From CAVSWN01 sp963770995 (GTDB taxonomy: Bacteria; Acidobacteriota; Vicinamibacteria; Vicinamibacterales; CAVVIG01): 64,000 nt of DNA. The position numbers were made by a program, and so were the translations under genes. Below, piece after piece: positions 7,671 to 16,534 of this stretch (the stretch's first letter is position 1; each line of letters opens with the position of its first letter). A model generated the notes under the pieces. The model was given only the letters and a program-made list of their open reading frames with translations. It made no database searches and had not been told where the DNA came from. The DNA is taken from positions 4,278,001 to 4,342,000 of the forward strand of contig CAVYRS010000001.1 of the NCBI GenBank assembly GCA_963770995.1. The letters run 5' to 3'.

Positions 7671-8387
7671 GTGTCCTGGGTGATCGTGCGTTTCGTTCAG
7701 TTCATCGTCAACCTGCTCAAGATCCTTGCACCCGGGACGACTGCGTTCTTCATCGTCGTCGCGGGCGCCGCGATCCTCTTGAGCCGGTGGCCCGGCGGGC
7801 CGCGACGGTATGCCGTCGCGCTTCTCGCCGCCTTGCTGGTCTCCTATGGCGCGATGTCCCTGCCCTGGACCGCTGAGCGTGTTTCGAAGCGTCTGCTGAT
7901 GCATGCGCCGCTGTCAGATGTCCAGGCCGCGCATGGCGCGACCGTCGTCGTCGTCCTGACCGGCGACAGCGAGCACGCTCGAGTGATCGAGACGCTGCGT
8001 CTGAACTCACTCCTGCGGCCCCGGTGGGTGATCGTCGGCGGAACCGAGCGGATGCGCGACGAGATCGTGGATGGAGGTGTGCCGCGCGATCGAATCATCA
8101 TGGAAGGCGGAGGCCGCACCACGCGTGAGCAGTTGATCAACGTAAAGCGGATCGTCCGCGAACGGCGCCTGGATCGCATCGTTCTCGTGGTGTCCGCGAT
8201 CCACATGCCGCGCGCGCTCGCGGGGGCGCGCGCGCTTGGTCTCGATGCGGTTCCGTCGTCGTCGGCGACGCGCCGCATCGCCGGAAAGTCGCCGTTCTGG
8301 CCGGCGTACGATGCGTTACGTCTCACCAGGGAGTCGCTCTACGAGTCCGTGGCGTGGTGGTATTACCGTCTGCGCGGATGGGCGTGA
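7671..8387 (+). CDS. YdcF-family (DUF218) membrane-anchored protein
   Basis: A 238-residue protein with two N-terminal membrane segments (about 10-35 and 45-62) and a DUF218 domain. Visible landmarks are VVVVLTGD near residue 85, a VIVGG strand, TTREQLIN, and VLVVSAIHMPRALAGARALG, the usual order in YdcF/SanA/ElyC proteins. Relatives influence cell-envelope polymers, but their reaction is poorly defined. The GTG at 7671 has no strong ribosome-binding site; it follows the remnant described above. Confidence 0.8.
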   Translation: MSWVIVRFVQFIVNLLKILAPGTTAFFIVVAGAAILLSRWPGGPRRYAVALLAALLVSYGAMSLPWTAERVSKRLLMHAPLSDVQAAHGATVVVVLTGDSEHARVIETLRLNSLLRPRWVIVGGTERMRDEIVDGGVPRDRIIMEGGGRTTREQLINVKRIVRERRLDRIVLVVSAIHMPRALAGARALGLDAVPSSSATRRIAGKSPFWPAYDALRLTRESLYESVAWWYYRLRGWA

Positions 8388-8690
8388 GGTGCGAGCCCGA
8401 TAGTCCATCGACGTCGCGCGCGCTCGGGCGGTGCGGCGCCTCGACCCTGGGGCTCGACGTCCGTGCGTCCAGGATGTCGAGACTTGCCTCGGGGCCGCGG
8501 CATCGCGCACGCAACCAAAAGTCTCCGCGCCAGATGTCATTGCGTGCATCAACATGGACGACATCGGCCGTCGATCGACGAGAAAAACCACTGTGATCAT
8601 CAGCTTACGGGCTTGGCCAAGTGCCGGCTACACGCGTGGCGGCCCTCTTGCACGGGACCATGCCAGACCGTGGTGTTACAACCGTCGATT
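8388..8690. other. 303-base gap upstream of the PEP-CTERM-like gene
   Basis: No convincing gene. It contains an isolated AAAAGTCTCC (8517-8526), identical to the left arm of the hairpin at 9000-9021 but without a right arm, and a candidate -24/-12 site at 8613-8629. Open frames through it are GC-driven and have no homology signal. Confidence 0.4.
8613..8629 (+). promoter_or_regulatory. candidate sigma54 (-24/-12) promoter
   Basis: The sequence TTGGCCAAGTGCCGGCT keeps the TGGC block and the obligatory GG and GC pairs with exactly ten bases between them. It departs from the consensus at AC and at the TT before GC. It would place transcription start about 50 bases before the PEP-CTERM-like ATG at 8691. 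PEP-CTERM genes in other genomes are known to be under sigma54 control, and this locus has two sigma54 activators, but the match is imperfect. Confidence 0.3.
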
Positions 8691-8915
8691 ATGTTGAGAC
8701 GCGTCTTTGTCGGAGCTACGTTCGCGGCAGTGGTGCTCCTACCGAAGCAAGCCGCTTCATGGAGCTTTACCGACGCGAACCAGGATTTTGCATTCAACCT
8801 CGGTTCGGCTGCCAGCCTCGTGACTGAACCGGCCACGCTGTCGCTGCTGGGTGCGGGGTTGCTCGGCGTGGCATGGGCCGTTCGTCGGCGACGTCATAAG
8901 GCATCCGGCGACTAA
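8691..8915 (+). CDS. very short PEP-CTERM-like sorted protein
   Basis: A 74-residue protein made almost only of targeting signals. Residues 1-22 form a signal peptide, about 25 residues form the mature core, and the end reads TEPATLSLLG followed by a hydrophobic helix and RRRRH. This is the architecture of PEP-CTERM exosortase substrates, but the first proline of the P-E-P motif is Thr. It stands just upstream of the XrtA-type chain-length gene, where small PEP-CTERM genes often occur. No exosortase gene is recognisable in the window, so the processing enzyme would have to be encoded elsewhere. Confidence 0.75.
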   Translation: MLRRVFVGATFAAVVLLPKQAASWSFTDANQDFAFNLGSAASLVTEPATLSLLGAGLLGVAWAVRRRRHKASGD

Positions 8916-9223
8916 CGGCCTGAGTTCGCCGACCATTCAAATGTCCGGCCCCCTTTGCGTGGGCCGTCGACGGTTTCTGTAAGTTTCCGTTCCAGTCTCA
9001 AGTCTCCCGTCGAGGAGACTTTAGTCCGCCAGCGCCGGTTGCTTTCGTCGTCGGCGCGCGCGGCTTCAGCAGCCCCTCCTGAAAATGGTTGCGCGGGAAG
9101 GACTTTCCGCTCTTTACGACGCTCGTGTGCACTGGCCACCTGCTTGCACAGACCAGTGCGTCTACCCTGTGGAACGACGAACGGGGGGACGCGTTGCGGG
9201 ACCGGCCACGAGGGTACACCCAG
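8916..9223 (+). other. 308-base leader of the chain-length/kinase operon
   Basis: No gene was recognised, although the frame of the chain-length protein is open from 9089; the residues before 9224 lack family character. The region holds the hairpin at 9000-9021. GAGGG at 9209-9213 is the likely ribosome-binding region for the ATG at 9224. Confidence 0.4.
9000..9021 (+). promoter_or_regulatory. leader hairpin, copy B
   Basis: A perfect 8-bp stem AAGTCTCC / GGAGACTT with loop CGTCGA, followed by TAG. It lies about 85 bases after the PEP-CTERM-like gene and 200 bases before the chain-length gene. It shares GTCTCCCGT and GGAGACTTTAG with copy C at 50291-50312. No T-run follows, which argues against a simple terminator. 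Confidence 0.55.
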
Positions 9224-10831
9224 ATGATTCCCGGCAAGAACTACACGCCCGAAGACTTTCTTCGGATGGCTTGGCGGCGCAAATGGCTGCTACTCCCTCC
9301 GCTCGTCGTCGGCGCCATCGGGGCGGTCGTGTGGGCGCGCTTCCAGCCCAACTTGTACCGATCCGAAACCGTTATCGTCGTTATCCCCCAGCGCGTGCCG
9401 GACAACTACGTGCGCTCCACGGTCACGACTCGTTTGCAGGACAGACTGCAGTCGATCAGCCAGCAGATCCTGAGCCGGACGCGACTCGAGCGCATCATTC
9501 AGGATTTCAACCTCTACCCCGAGATGCGTCGGACGACGTTCATGGAAGCCGTGGTCGATGAAATGCGCCTGAACATCGTCCCGCAGATCGTCAAGGGCGA
9601 CGCGTTCAAAATCTCGTATGTGTCGACCGATCCGCTGCAGGCGATGCAGGTGACCGAGCGGCTCGCGTCCCTGTACATCGACGAGAGTCTCAAGGATCGC
9701 GAGGTCCTCGCCGAGGGCACGAATCAGTTCCTCGAGACCCAGCTCCAGGACGCGCGGCAGCGATTAATCGCCCACGAGAAGAAACTGGAAGACTACAACC
9801 GCCGGCATGGCGGGGAGCTGCCGACGCAAATAGCGTCGAATCTTCAAGCGCTCAATGGCGCGCAGATGCAGCTGCAAGCCATCGTCGACTCGATGAACCG
9901 GGATCGCGACCGCCGCATCAATCTGGAGCGGATGCTGGGCGACTTGACGGCGCAAACGACAGGCGACGACGAAGCGGACGCCCTGGCGAGATCGTTCCCG
10001 ATTAGCATGCCGGCGCCGCGGGCGCGGCCCAACCCGAAGCTCGACACCGCACGCGCCCAGCTGCACGAACTCGAGTTGCGGCTCAAGCCGGCGCACCCCG
10101 ACATCACTCGCGCCAAGAAGCTCGTCGAAGAGCTGGAGCAGAAGGCAGAGGCCGACGCCGCGGCGATGGAGTTGGCCGCGCCGGCGCTCGATTCGTCCAA
10201 AGCCGATTCGTCCAAAGCGCCGCCGAATCCCAACGATCCGATGCGCCGGATCGGCGTCGCTCGCGACGAGATGATTACGCTCGACCAGCAGATTGCCGCG
10301 AAGGAGAAGGAAGAGCAACGGTTGAAGGCGGCCATTGCGGAATACCAGCGACGAATCGAGGCGACGCCTACGCGTGAGTCGGAACTGATCGAGCTCACGC
10401 GGGACTATTCGACGATTCAGACGATGTACCGGAGCCTGCTGACGAAGAACGAGGATGCGAAGATTTCCGCCAACCTCGAGCGGCGCCAGATCGGCGAACA
10501 GTTCAAAGTGATCGACCCTGCCCGCGTTCCGCAGCTGCCATTCAGTCCCAATCGTGTGAGGACTACGCTGATCGGAGCGCTCGGCGGCCTCGCGCTCGGC
10601 GTCGGGCTGATCGCGTTGCTCGAATACCGCGACACGACGCTGAAAACCGACGAGGACGTGCTCGGCGCGCTCTCTCTGCCAGTCTTGGCGCTCGTGCCCA
10701 CAATCCGATCGGCCGCCGAGCGGCGGCTGTTGCGTCGCCGTCGCCTTCTGCTCTCAATCACCTCCGCAACCACCGTGGGCGTCTTCGCCGCTGCCCTGTT
10801 CATGCTCTACAAGTCGAACTGGCGGCCATAG
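9224..10831 (+). CDS. XrtA-type polysaccharide chain-length determinant (Wzz/GumC-like)
   Basis: A 535-residue inner-membrane protein. Hydrophobic segments near residues 20-38 and close to the C-terminus flank a long periplasmic, Lys/Glu/Gln-rich coiled-coil region, as in Wzz and GumC proteins; a further hydrophobic stretch (TLIGALGGLALGVGLIAL) precedes a short cytoplasmic part. The N-terminal PEDFLRMAWRRKW and RSETVIVVIPQRVP strands match the XrtA-associated chain-length family (TIGR03007). It should set polymer length with the kinase at 11837. The ATG at 9224 is the best fit; longer versions in the same frame add a stretch with no homology. Confidence 0.88.
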   Translation: MIPGKNYTPEDFLRMAWRRKWLLLPPLVVGAIGAVVWARFQPNLYRSETVIVVIPQRVPDNYVRSTVTTRLQDRLQSISQQILSRTRLERIIQDFNLYPEMRRTTFMEAVVDEMRLNIVPQIVKGDAFKISYVSTDPLQAMQVTERLASLYIDESLKDREVLAEGTNQFLETQLQDARQRLIAHEKKLEDYNRRHGGELPTQIASNLQALNGAQMQLQAIVDSMNRDRDRRINLERMLGDLTAQTTGDDEADALARSFPISMPAPRARPNPKLDTARAQLHELELRLKPAHPDITRAKKLVEELEQKAEADAAAMELAAPALDSSKADSSKAPPNPNDPMRRIGVARDEMITLDQQIAAKEKEEQRLKAAIAEYQRRIEATPTRESELIELTRDYSTIQTMYRSLLTKNEDAKISANLERRQIGEQFKVIDPARVPQLPFSPNRVRTTLIGALGGLALGVGLIALLEYRDTTLKTDEDVLGALSLPVLALVPTIRSAAERRLLRRRRLLLSITSATTVGVFAAALFMLYKSNWRP

Positions 10832-10834
10832 CCG

Positions 10835-11827
10835 ATGTACGAAGACTTCTACGGCCTTCGTGAGCTGCCGTTCGAGCTGACGCCGAATCCGAAGTACCTC
10901 TTCCTGACACCACGTCATCGCGCGGTGCTGTGCAACCTGCAATTTGGCGTGACCGCGCGCCGCGGCATCACGGTTCTCATCGGAGAAGCGGGGACCGGCA
11001 AGACCACCATGGTGCGCTCCGCCTTGGGTCTTCTCAGTCGCGACGATGTGTGCTGCGTCTACCTGAACAACCCGACGCTGACGCGCGCCGAATTCGTCGA
11101 GTTCGTGGCGGATGGATTCGGTCTTGCGCCGGAGGCGCGGCAGTCGAAGGCCGTGTTCTTGCGCGACCTGGAGCGCCTCCTGCTCGCCCGACTGAGCGAC
11201 GGGCTGGTGTCGGCGCTGCTCATTGACGAGGCGCAAAGCCTCCCCCACGAGCTCCTCGAGGAAACGCGCCTGCTTGCGAACATGGAGACGGCCACCGACA
11301 AGCTGCTCCCGGTCGTTCTCGTGGGACAGCCCGAGCTCGCCGCACGCCTGAACGAACCGGGACTTCGCCAATTGAAGCAGCGCGTGGCGCTTCGGTGCGA
11401 TCTCGGTCCGCTCCAGATCCACGAGACCGCCTCGTACATCTCGGCGCGCCTCGAACGCGCGGGCGGCCGGCCCGAGATCTTTACGCGAGAAGCCGTGGAG
11501 GCAATCCACGTGCACTCGCGGGGCATTCCACGGACTATCAGCGTTGTCGCTGACAACGCGTTGATCAACGGGTTCGCGATGAATCGCCGCCCGGTCGACC
11601 GCAGCGTCGTCCTTGAGGTGTGCCGCGATCTCGATCTGGCGGCGACGCCGGAACCGGCGCCGCCCTCGACGATCGCCGGTCCCGGGCTCGACGATGTGGA
11701 CAGGGCGCCAGCCGCCCATGGACCGTTCCAGAAGAAACCCGCACCGGCACCCGAATCGACATTCAAGTTCGGCAAAGGCGGCCTGTTCAGCTCGTTCGCG
11801 CGCCGCCGCCGGTTCTCACTTTTCTAA
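10835..11827 (+). CDS. XrtA-associated AAA ATPase (ExeA-like)
   Basis: A 330-residue ATPase beginning MYEDFYGLRELPFELTPNPKYLF, the usual opening of the ExeA-like family found in XrtA loci (TIGR03015). Walker A is GEAGTGKTT near residue 50 and Walker B is ALLIDEAQ near 128. The remainder of the AAA module is followed by a Pro-rich linker and a short basic tail. It starts three bases after the chain-length gene. Its exact role is unknown; a motor or assembly role in polymer secretion is inferred from the company it keeps. Confidence 0.9.
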   Translation: MYEDFYGLRELPFELTPNPKYLFLTPRHRAVLCNLQFGVTARRGITVLIGEAGTGKTTMVRSALGLLSRDDVCCVYLNNPTLTRAEFVEFVADGFGLAPEARQSKAVFLRDLERLLLARLSDGLVSALLIDEAQSLPHELLEETRLLANMETATDKLLPVVLVGQPELAARLNEPGLRQLKQRVALRCDLGPLQIHETASYISARLERAGGRPEIFTREAVEAIHVHSRGIPRTISVVADNALINGFAMNRRPVDRSVVLEVCRDLDLAATPEPAPPSTIAGPGLDDVDRAPAAHGPFQKKPAPAPESTFKFGKGGLFSSFARRRRFSLF

Positions 11828-11836
11828 AGACCACCT

Positions 11837-12847
11837 ATGAACCGGATGGAAGAAGCCTTGCGTCGCGCCCGTCGGGATCTGAGACTGCCCGACTCGTATG
11901 CGACACCGGATTCCTCGGCACTCGATCGATTCCAGATGCCGGAGTCGTTCGAGGCCGAGCCGGGTCCGACCGAAACGCGTGGCGTCGACGACGATGTTCC
12001 GGGATCCGACAGAGTCTCTCGGGTCGAGCCGAAGTCCTCTCAGACCGAGCCGGAATCGGCTGCGGCGAGTTCCGCTCCCCCGACGGAGACCGCCGAGACC
12101 ACCGTTCGACGGCGGCGGAACGGCGCGGCACGCAATGGCGACATCAGCAGCAGATTGGTCACCAATCAGGGGGTCGCTGCGGCAACCGTCGAGCAATACC
12201 GGCGGCTGGCCGCAACGCTACACCACGCTCAGAACGGCAGCGGCATCAAGGTCGTCATGGTGGCCAGCGCACTCGCGGGCGAAGGCAAGACGCTGACCGC
12301 CGTCAACCTCGGATTGACCCTGAGCGAATCATACGAACGGCGCGTGCTGCTCATCGATGCGGACCTCCGCCGCCCGACGCTGCACGAGGTGTTTCACGTG
12401 CCAAACGGCGTCGGGCTCAACGAAGGGCCAAAGGCCGAAACCGACCGAAAACTGACTGTTCTCGAATTGTCGCCCCGCCTTTCGCTGCTGCCCGCGGGCA
12501 GACCGGATCCCGATCCGATGAGCGTGCTGACGTCGAGTCGCATGCGCCGCGTCATCGATGAAGCCGCCGCCCGGTACGACTGGGTGGTCATCGACACGCC
12601 GCCGGTCGGCCTCATGCCGGACGCGCATCTGCTGGCCGCCATGGTGAATGCCGTCGTTCTCGTGGTTCAAGCCGGCCGGACGCCGTTCGCGCTGGTTCAA
12701 CGTGCCGTCGAAAGTCTCGATCGGGATCGCGTGATCGGCGTCGTTCTGAATTTGGTGGACGACAAGGCCCTTTCACCTGGCGGCAAGTACGAGCAGTACT
12801 ACGCGTCCTCTTACAACGCGGCAGACAAAGGGGCCGCTCGGTCCTGA
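11837..12847 (+). CDS. CpsD/CapB-type tyrosine autokinase (XrtA-associated)
   Basis: A 336-residue BY-kinase. After a variable N-terminal 110 residues it shows Walker A SALAGEGKTLTAVNL, Walker A' VLLIDADLRRP and Walker B VVIDTPPVGL. The C-terminus has a tyrosine cluster (KYEQYYASSY), the autophosphorylation tail of this family. It lacks a fused chain-length domain, which is supplied by the gene at 9224. Phosphorylation cycling of such kinases regulates polymer assembly. It starts ten bases after the ATPase gene. Confidence 0.92.
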   Translation: MNRMEEALRRARRDLRLPDSYATPDSSALDRFQMPESFEAEPGPTETRGVDDDVPGSDRVSRVEPKSSQTEPESAAASSAPPTETAETTVRRRRNGAARNGDISSRLVTNQGVAAATVEQYRRLAATLHHAQNGSGIKVVMVASALAGEGKTLTAVNLGLTLSESYERRVLLIDADLRRPTLHEVFHVPNGVGLNEGPKAETDRKLTVLELSPRLSLLPAGRPDPDPMSVLTSSRMRRVIDEAAARYDWVVIDTPPVGLMPDAHLLAAMVNAVVLVVQAGRTPFALVQRAVESLDRDRVIGVVLNLVDDKALSPGGKYEQYYASSYNAADKGAARS

Positions 12848-12866
12848 GCCGATCGACGGCTAACCA

Positions 12867-14264
12867 ATGATTCGGATCCTGAGACGAAGCCTGACGCGGC
12901 GATCACTCGTGCTCGTGTTGGGTGACGCCGCACTCATCGTCGGCGCCGTCGTCGGCGCCGCCTGGGTTCGCCTCGGCAGCGAAGACACCAAGTGGCTGTT
13001 CGTGGCGCAGCAAGGCTACTTCAAGACAGCGGTCGTGGCCGTCACGTGCCTGCTGTGCCTCTACTTCGCCGATCTGTACAACGTACGTCGCGCCGCCGAG
13101 CCTGGCGAGATGTTCGTCCGGCTCATGCAAGGGCTGGGCGCCACATCCATCGCGCTGGCGCTCATATATTTCTGGTTTCCCGCGCTGTTGATCGGCCGCG
13201 GCGTGTTCCTCGTGACGAGCGTCGTGGTCCTCGGCGGCCTCACATCGTGGCGTGCGGCGTTCGGCTGGCTCGGCCGTCGCCTGAAGCCGCGCGAGCGGCT
13301 GCTGCTCGTCGGCACTGGTCAGGCCGCTGTCGTTATCGCCCGCGAGATCTACGGCCGCCGCGAGGAGCTGGGCGTCGATATCGTGGGGTTCATCGATCCC
13401 GATCCGGGCCGCGTCGGCGCACCGATTCTGAATCCCGGGGTGGTCGGCGCGATCGACGACATTCCGTCGATTGTACGCCTCCGCGCTGTCGATCGCGTCG
13501 TGGTGAGCCTTGCCGACGCGCGCGGGAAGCTGCCGATGGACAAGCTGCTCGAGATGAAGCTCGAAGGGGTGAGCTTCGATCACCTGGCAACGCTGTACGA
13601 AGAGTACACGGGAAAAATCGCGGTCGAGAACCTGCGACCGAGCTGGCTGATTTTCTCGGAGGGCTTCAGGAAGAGCCGGCTGCAGGAAACGGCGAAACGC
13701 TGCCTGGACGTCGTCATCGCGGGGTTGGCGTTCCTGCTGATGCTCCCTGTGATGCTCCTGATCGCGCTCGCCATCAAGCTGACCTCCCGCGGCGACGTGG
13801 TGTACCACCAGCGGCGCGTCGGACAGCACGGCCGCGTGTTCACCGTCTACAAGTTCCGGTCGATGTGTCAGGACGCCGAGGTCGAAACCGGTCCCGTGTG
13901 GGCCGCCCGCAACGATCATCGCGTGACGCCTGTCGGCAGGTTCCTCCGGCGGACACGCCTCGACGAGCTCCCGCAGCTCTGGAACGTTCTGGCCGCCGAC
14001 ATGAGCCTGGTCGGGCCGAGGCCGGAACGTCCGGAGTTCGTCCAGCAGCTCACGGCGAGCATCCCGTTTTACGGGCAGCGGCACGTGGTCCGTCCCGGGC
14101 TGACCGGTTGGGCCCAGGTGCGGTACACCTACGGTGCCAGCGTCGAGGACGCGCTCGAGAAGCTCCAGTACGATCTTTTCTACATCAAGCACCTGACCAT
14201 TGCGTTCGACGTCTTCATCGTCTTCGCCACGATCAAGACCGTCGTGCTGAGCAGGGGGGCCTGA
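12867..14264 (+). CDS. undecaprenyl-phosphate sugar-1-phosphate transferase (XrtA-type priming enzyme)
   Basis: A 465-residue polyprenyl-phosphate sugar phosphotransferase. The N-terminal half has several membrane helices and a CoA-binding-like domain (LLLVGTGQAAVVIAREI). The C-terminal catalytic domain has KRCLDVVIAGLAFLLMLPVML, VYKFRSM, RRTRLDELPQLWNVL, MSLVGPRPERPEF and RPGLTGWAQV, all hallmarks of the WbaP/WcaJ family. It is most like the XrtA-locus form (TIGR03013). It should start the repeat unit by moving a hexose-1-phosphate to the lipid carrier. The stop overlaps the deacetylase start (TGATG). Confidence 0.92.
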   Translation: MIRILRRSLTRRSLVLVLGDAALIVGAVVGAAWVRLGSEDTKWLFVAQQGYFKTAVVAVTCLLCLYFADLYNVRRAAEPGEMFVRLMQGLGATSIALALIYFWFPALLIGRGVFLVTSVVVLGGLTSWRAAFGWLGRRLKPRERLLLVGTGQAAVVIAREIYGRREELGVDIVGFIDPDPGRVGAPILNPGVVGAIDDIPSIVRLRAVDRVVVSLADARGKLPMDKLLEMKLEGVSFDHLATLYEEYTGKIAVENLRPSWLIFSEGFRKSRLQETAKRCLDVVIAGLAFLLMLPVMLLIALAIKLTSRGDVVYHQRRVGQHGRVFTVYKFRSMCQDAEVETGPVWAARNDHRVTPVGRFLRRTRLDELPQLWNVLAADMSLVGPRPERPEFVQQLTASIPFYGQRHVVRPGLTGWAQVRYTYGASVEDALEKLQYDLFYIKHLTIAFDVFIVFATIKTVVLSRGA

Positions 14265-15164
14265 TGCCGGCATCAGGCCGCATCGTGAACGCGATGACAG
14301 TCGACGTGGAAGACTACTTTCACGTGAGCGCGTTCGACCGCATCGTGTCGCGCGACGAGTGGCCGCATTTCGAAAGCCGCGTCTGTGGGAACACGGATCG
14401 TCTGCTGGCGATGTTCGACGAGGCGCGGATCTCGGCGACGTTCTTCATTCTTGGCTGGGTCGCCGATCGATTTCCGGCGCTCGTCGCGCGCATCGCCGCG
14501 TGCGGTCACGAAATCGCCTCGCACGGGTTCGGTCATCGGCTCGCGTACGAGCAGACGCCCCACGCGTTCCGCGAGGACGTGCGGCGCGCGAAAGGCGTGC
14601 TCGAGGCGCTGACCGGACGGCCGGTTGTCGGATATCGCGCGCCGAGCTATTCGGTAACGGAGCGGTCGCTGTGGGCGCTCGACGTATTGATCGAAGAAGG
14701 GCACGGCTACGACTCCAGCATCCTTCCGATCCACCACGATCGGTACGGGATTCCGAAGGCGCCGCGTCACACGCACACCATCGTCAGAGAGGCGGGCGCG
14801 ATCGTCGAGATTCCGGGGTCGACCGTTGCGTGCGGGCCCATCAACCTGCCGGTTGCGGGCGGCGGCTACTTTCGCATCCTTCCGTACACCTGGACGAAGT
14901 GGGGGATTTCGCACGTCAACCTGCATGAAGGCATGCCGGCGGTGTTCTACGTGCATCCGTGGGAGATTCGATCCACAGCAACCGCGTCTTCGACCGGGGT
15001 GGCTGAGCCGGTTCCGCCACTACCGCAATCTCGAGGCGACAGAAACGCGGCTTCGCCGGCTGATGCAGGATTTTGCGTTCGACACGATTCAGACCATGCT
15101 CGCGACCCTTCCCGAGGCCGGCGCCCTGACGGCGGTCGCTCTTCCCGTGCCGTACTCGGGCTGA
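14264..15164 (+). CDS. XrtA-type polysaccharide deacetylase, interrupted by one extra base
   Basis: A NodB-fold deacetylase with TVDVEDYFHVSAF, ATFFILGWVADRFP, HEIASHGFGHRL and GYRAPSYS, as in the XrtA-associated family (TIGR03006). The frame breaks right after FYVHPWEI near 14970. Dropping one C there gives DPQQPRLRPGWLSRFRHYRN and a stop at 15162-15164, and the interval becomes exactly 299 codons plus stop. The expected family C-terminus is therefore intact but one frame away. It would remove N- or O-acetyl groups from the glycan outside the cytoplasm. The single insertion is probably a sequence error. Confidence 0.85.
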
Positions 15165-15180
15165 TCGAGAGGCCGGCCAT

Positions 15181-16260
15181 ATGTCCGTCAGCACTGTCGA
15201 CGTGACCGGTTGCGTCGAGCAAGCACCGGATGTCCCGGTGGTGGTCTCGCGCGCTGACGATGAAGGCGAATGGGACGCCTTCGTGAATGCTCGTGCGGGC
15301 GCGACCGGCTATCACCTCTGGCGGTGGCGCCGGGTATTCGAGCGCGTGTTCGGACACCGGACGGAATACCTGATTGCGCGGCGTGATCGCGAGGTCTGCG
15401 GAATTCTCCCCCTGGTACTGTTCCGGAGCGCCGTGTTCGGTCGATTTGCCGTGTCGTTGCCGTTTGTCAACTACGGGGGGGTTGTCGCGGACGATGCGGC
15501 GTCGGCTCGGGGGCTCCTGGCTCGCGCGGTGGAGATCGCGCGCCGGCACAACGCCGCGCACGTCGAGTTGCGCCACGGATCGAAGCAGTTCGACGATCTG
15601 CCGTCGAAGCAGCACAAAGTTGCGATGACCTTGAGGCTGCCGTCATCCGTTGAGGAGGCCTGGGCAGGGCTCGATCGCAAGGTACGCAATCAGGTGCGCA
15701 AGGCGGAAAAGAGCGGCCTCGTGGTCGAGTCCGGCGGGCCCGAGCTGATTCCGTTTTTCTATCGCGTGTTTGCCCACAACATGCGCGATCTCGGAACGCC
15801 GGTCTATTCGCGGCGGCTGTTCGAGGAAGTGTTCGCGCAGTTCCCGGACCGGGCGCGGATTTTTCTCGTGCGACAGCAAGCGACCACGGTTGGTGGCGGC
15901 GTGGCCTATCGCCATCGTGACGTCGTGGAAGTGCCGTGGGCGTCCTCGCTGCCTGCGTTTCGATCGATGTGCCCGAACAATCTGCTGTACTGGCGGATCA
16001 TTGAATGGGCGATCGGGCAGGGCATCGGCGTGCTGGACTTCGGACGTTCGACGCCGCACGAGGGGACCTACCACTTCAAGCAGCAATGGGGCGCCATGCC
16101 GCAGCCGCTGTGGTGGGAGTACGCAATGCTCGAGGGCCAGACGCTGCCCGACCACAGCCCGAAGAATCCGAGATTTGCCGGTGCCATTGCGGTATGGAAA
16201 CGGATGCCGCTTGCGATCGCAAACGGCATCGGTCCGTTCATAGTTCGGTCGATACCGTGA
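15181..16260 (+). CDS. FemAB-like GNAT-fold protein (XrtA-associated)
   Basis: A 359-residue protein with the double-GNAT arrangement of FemAB/BioF2-like enzymes: EWDAFVNARAGATGYHLWRW early, LPFVNYGGVVAD near residue 95, VRNQVRKAEKSGL near 170, and DFGRSTPHEGTYHFKQQWGA in the last third. It matches the FemAB-type protein regularly found in XrtA loci (TIGR03019). Relatives transfer aminoacyl or acyl groups; the substrate here is unknown. It follows the deacetylase by 16 bases and closes the core operon. Confidence 0.88.
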   Translation: MSVSTVDVTGCVEQAPDVPVVVSRADDEGEWDAFVNARAGATGYHLWRWRRVFERVFGHRTEYLIARRDREVCGILPLVLFRSAVFGRFAVSLPFVNYGGVVADDAASARGLLARAVEIARRHNAAHVELRHGSKQFDDLPSKQHKVAMTLRLPSSVEEAWAGLDRKVRNQVRKAEKSGLVVESGGPELIPFFYRVFAHNMRDLGTPVYSRRLFEEVFAQFPDRARIFLVRQQATTVGGGVAYRHRDVVEVPWASSLPAFRSMCPNNLLYWRIIEWAIGQGIGVLDFGRSTPHEGTYHFKQQWGAMPQPLWWEYAMLEGQTLPDHSPKNPRFAGAIAVWKRMPLAIANGIGPFIVRSIP

Positions 16261-16534
16261 CGTGCCTGCGATCGCTGTCTAGCGGCTCGTTGCCTGAAGG
16301 ATTGCCGATGGAGTTGCTTCTGGAATGAACCCGCACTGAGTTCCCACTTCTACATCTCCGATGCCGAATCTGTCACACGCCTAGAATTCGGCACTTTCAT
16401 TCGGCCTCTCAAGAAACACGCAACTCTCGCGAGCACAATCATTTGCGAGACGCGTACCGGACCCGTGCGATTAGGCACGGCTCTTGCGGGCTCTTCGCGG
16501 GTTCCATCGTTACCTCGTTGCCCAGGAGCCGTTG
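16261..16534. other. intergenic region upstream of the G8-domain gene
   Basis: A 274-base gap containing a moderately AT-rich stretch near 16375-16445. A GGCAC-type sequence at 16390 was checked as a -24/-12 promoter, but the GG-to-GC spacing is wrong. No RNA gene or terminator was recognised. The AGGAG that serves the next gene is at 16524-16528. Confidence 0.35.

Noticed and set aside
8648..8664. A second sigma54-like sequence, CTTGCACGGGACCATGC, close to the PEP-CTERM-like start.
   Set aside because: The -24 GG is missing and the spacing to GC is one base too long.
12992..15205. A 737-codon plus-strand frame beginning inside the priming transferase gene.
   Set aside because: Its first 420 codons are a shadow of the transferase; only the part from 14264 is the real deacetylase.
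16386..16404. A GGCAC-type sequence upstream of the G8 gene as a -24/-12 promoter.
   Set aside because: The GC pair is not at the required ten-base spacing.
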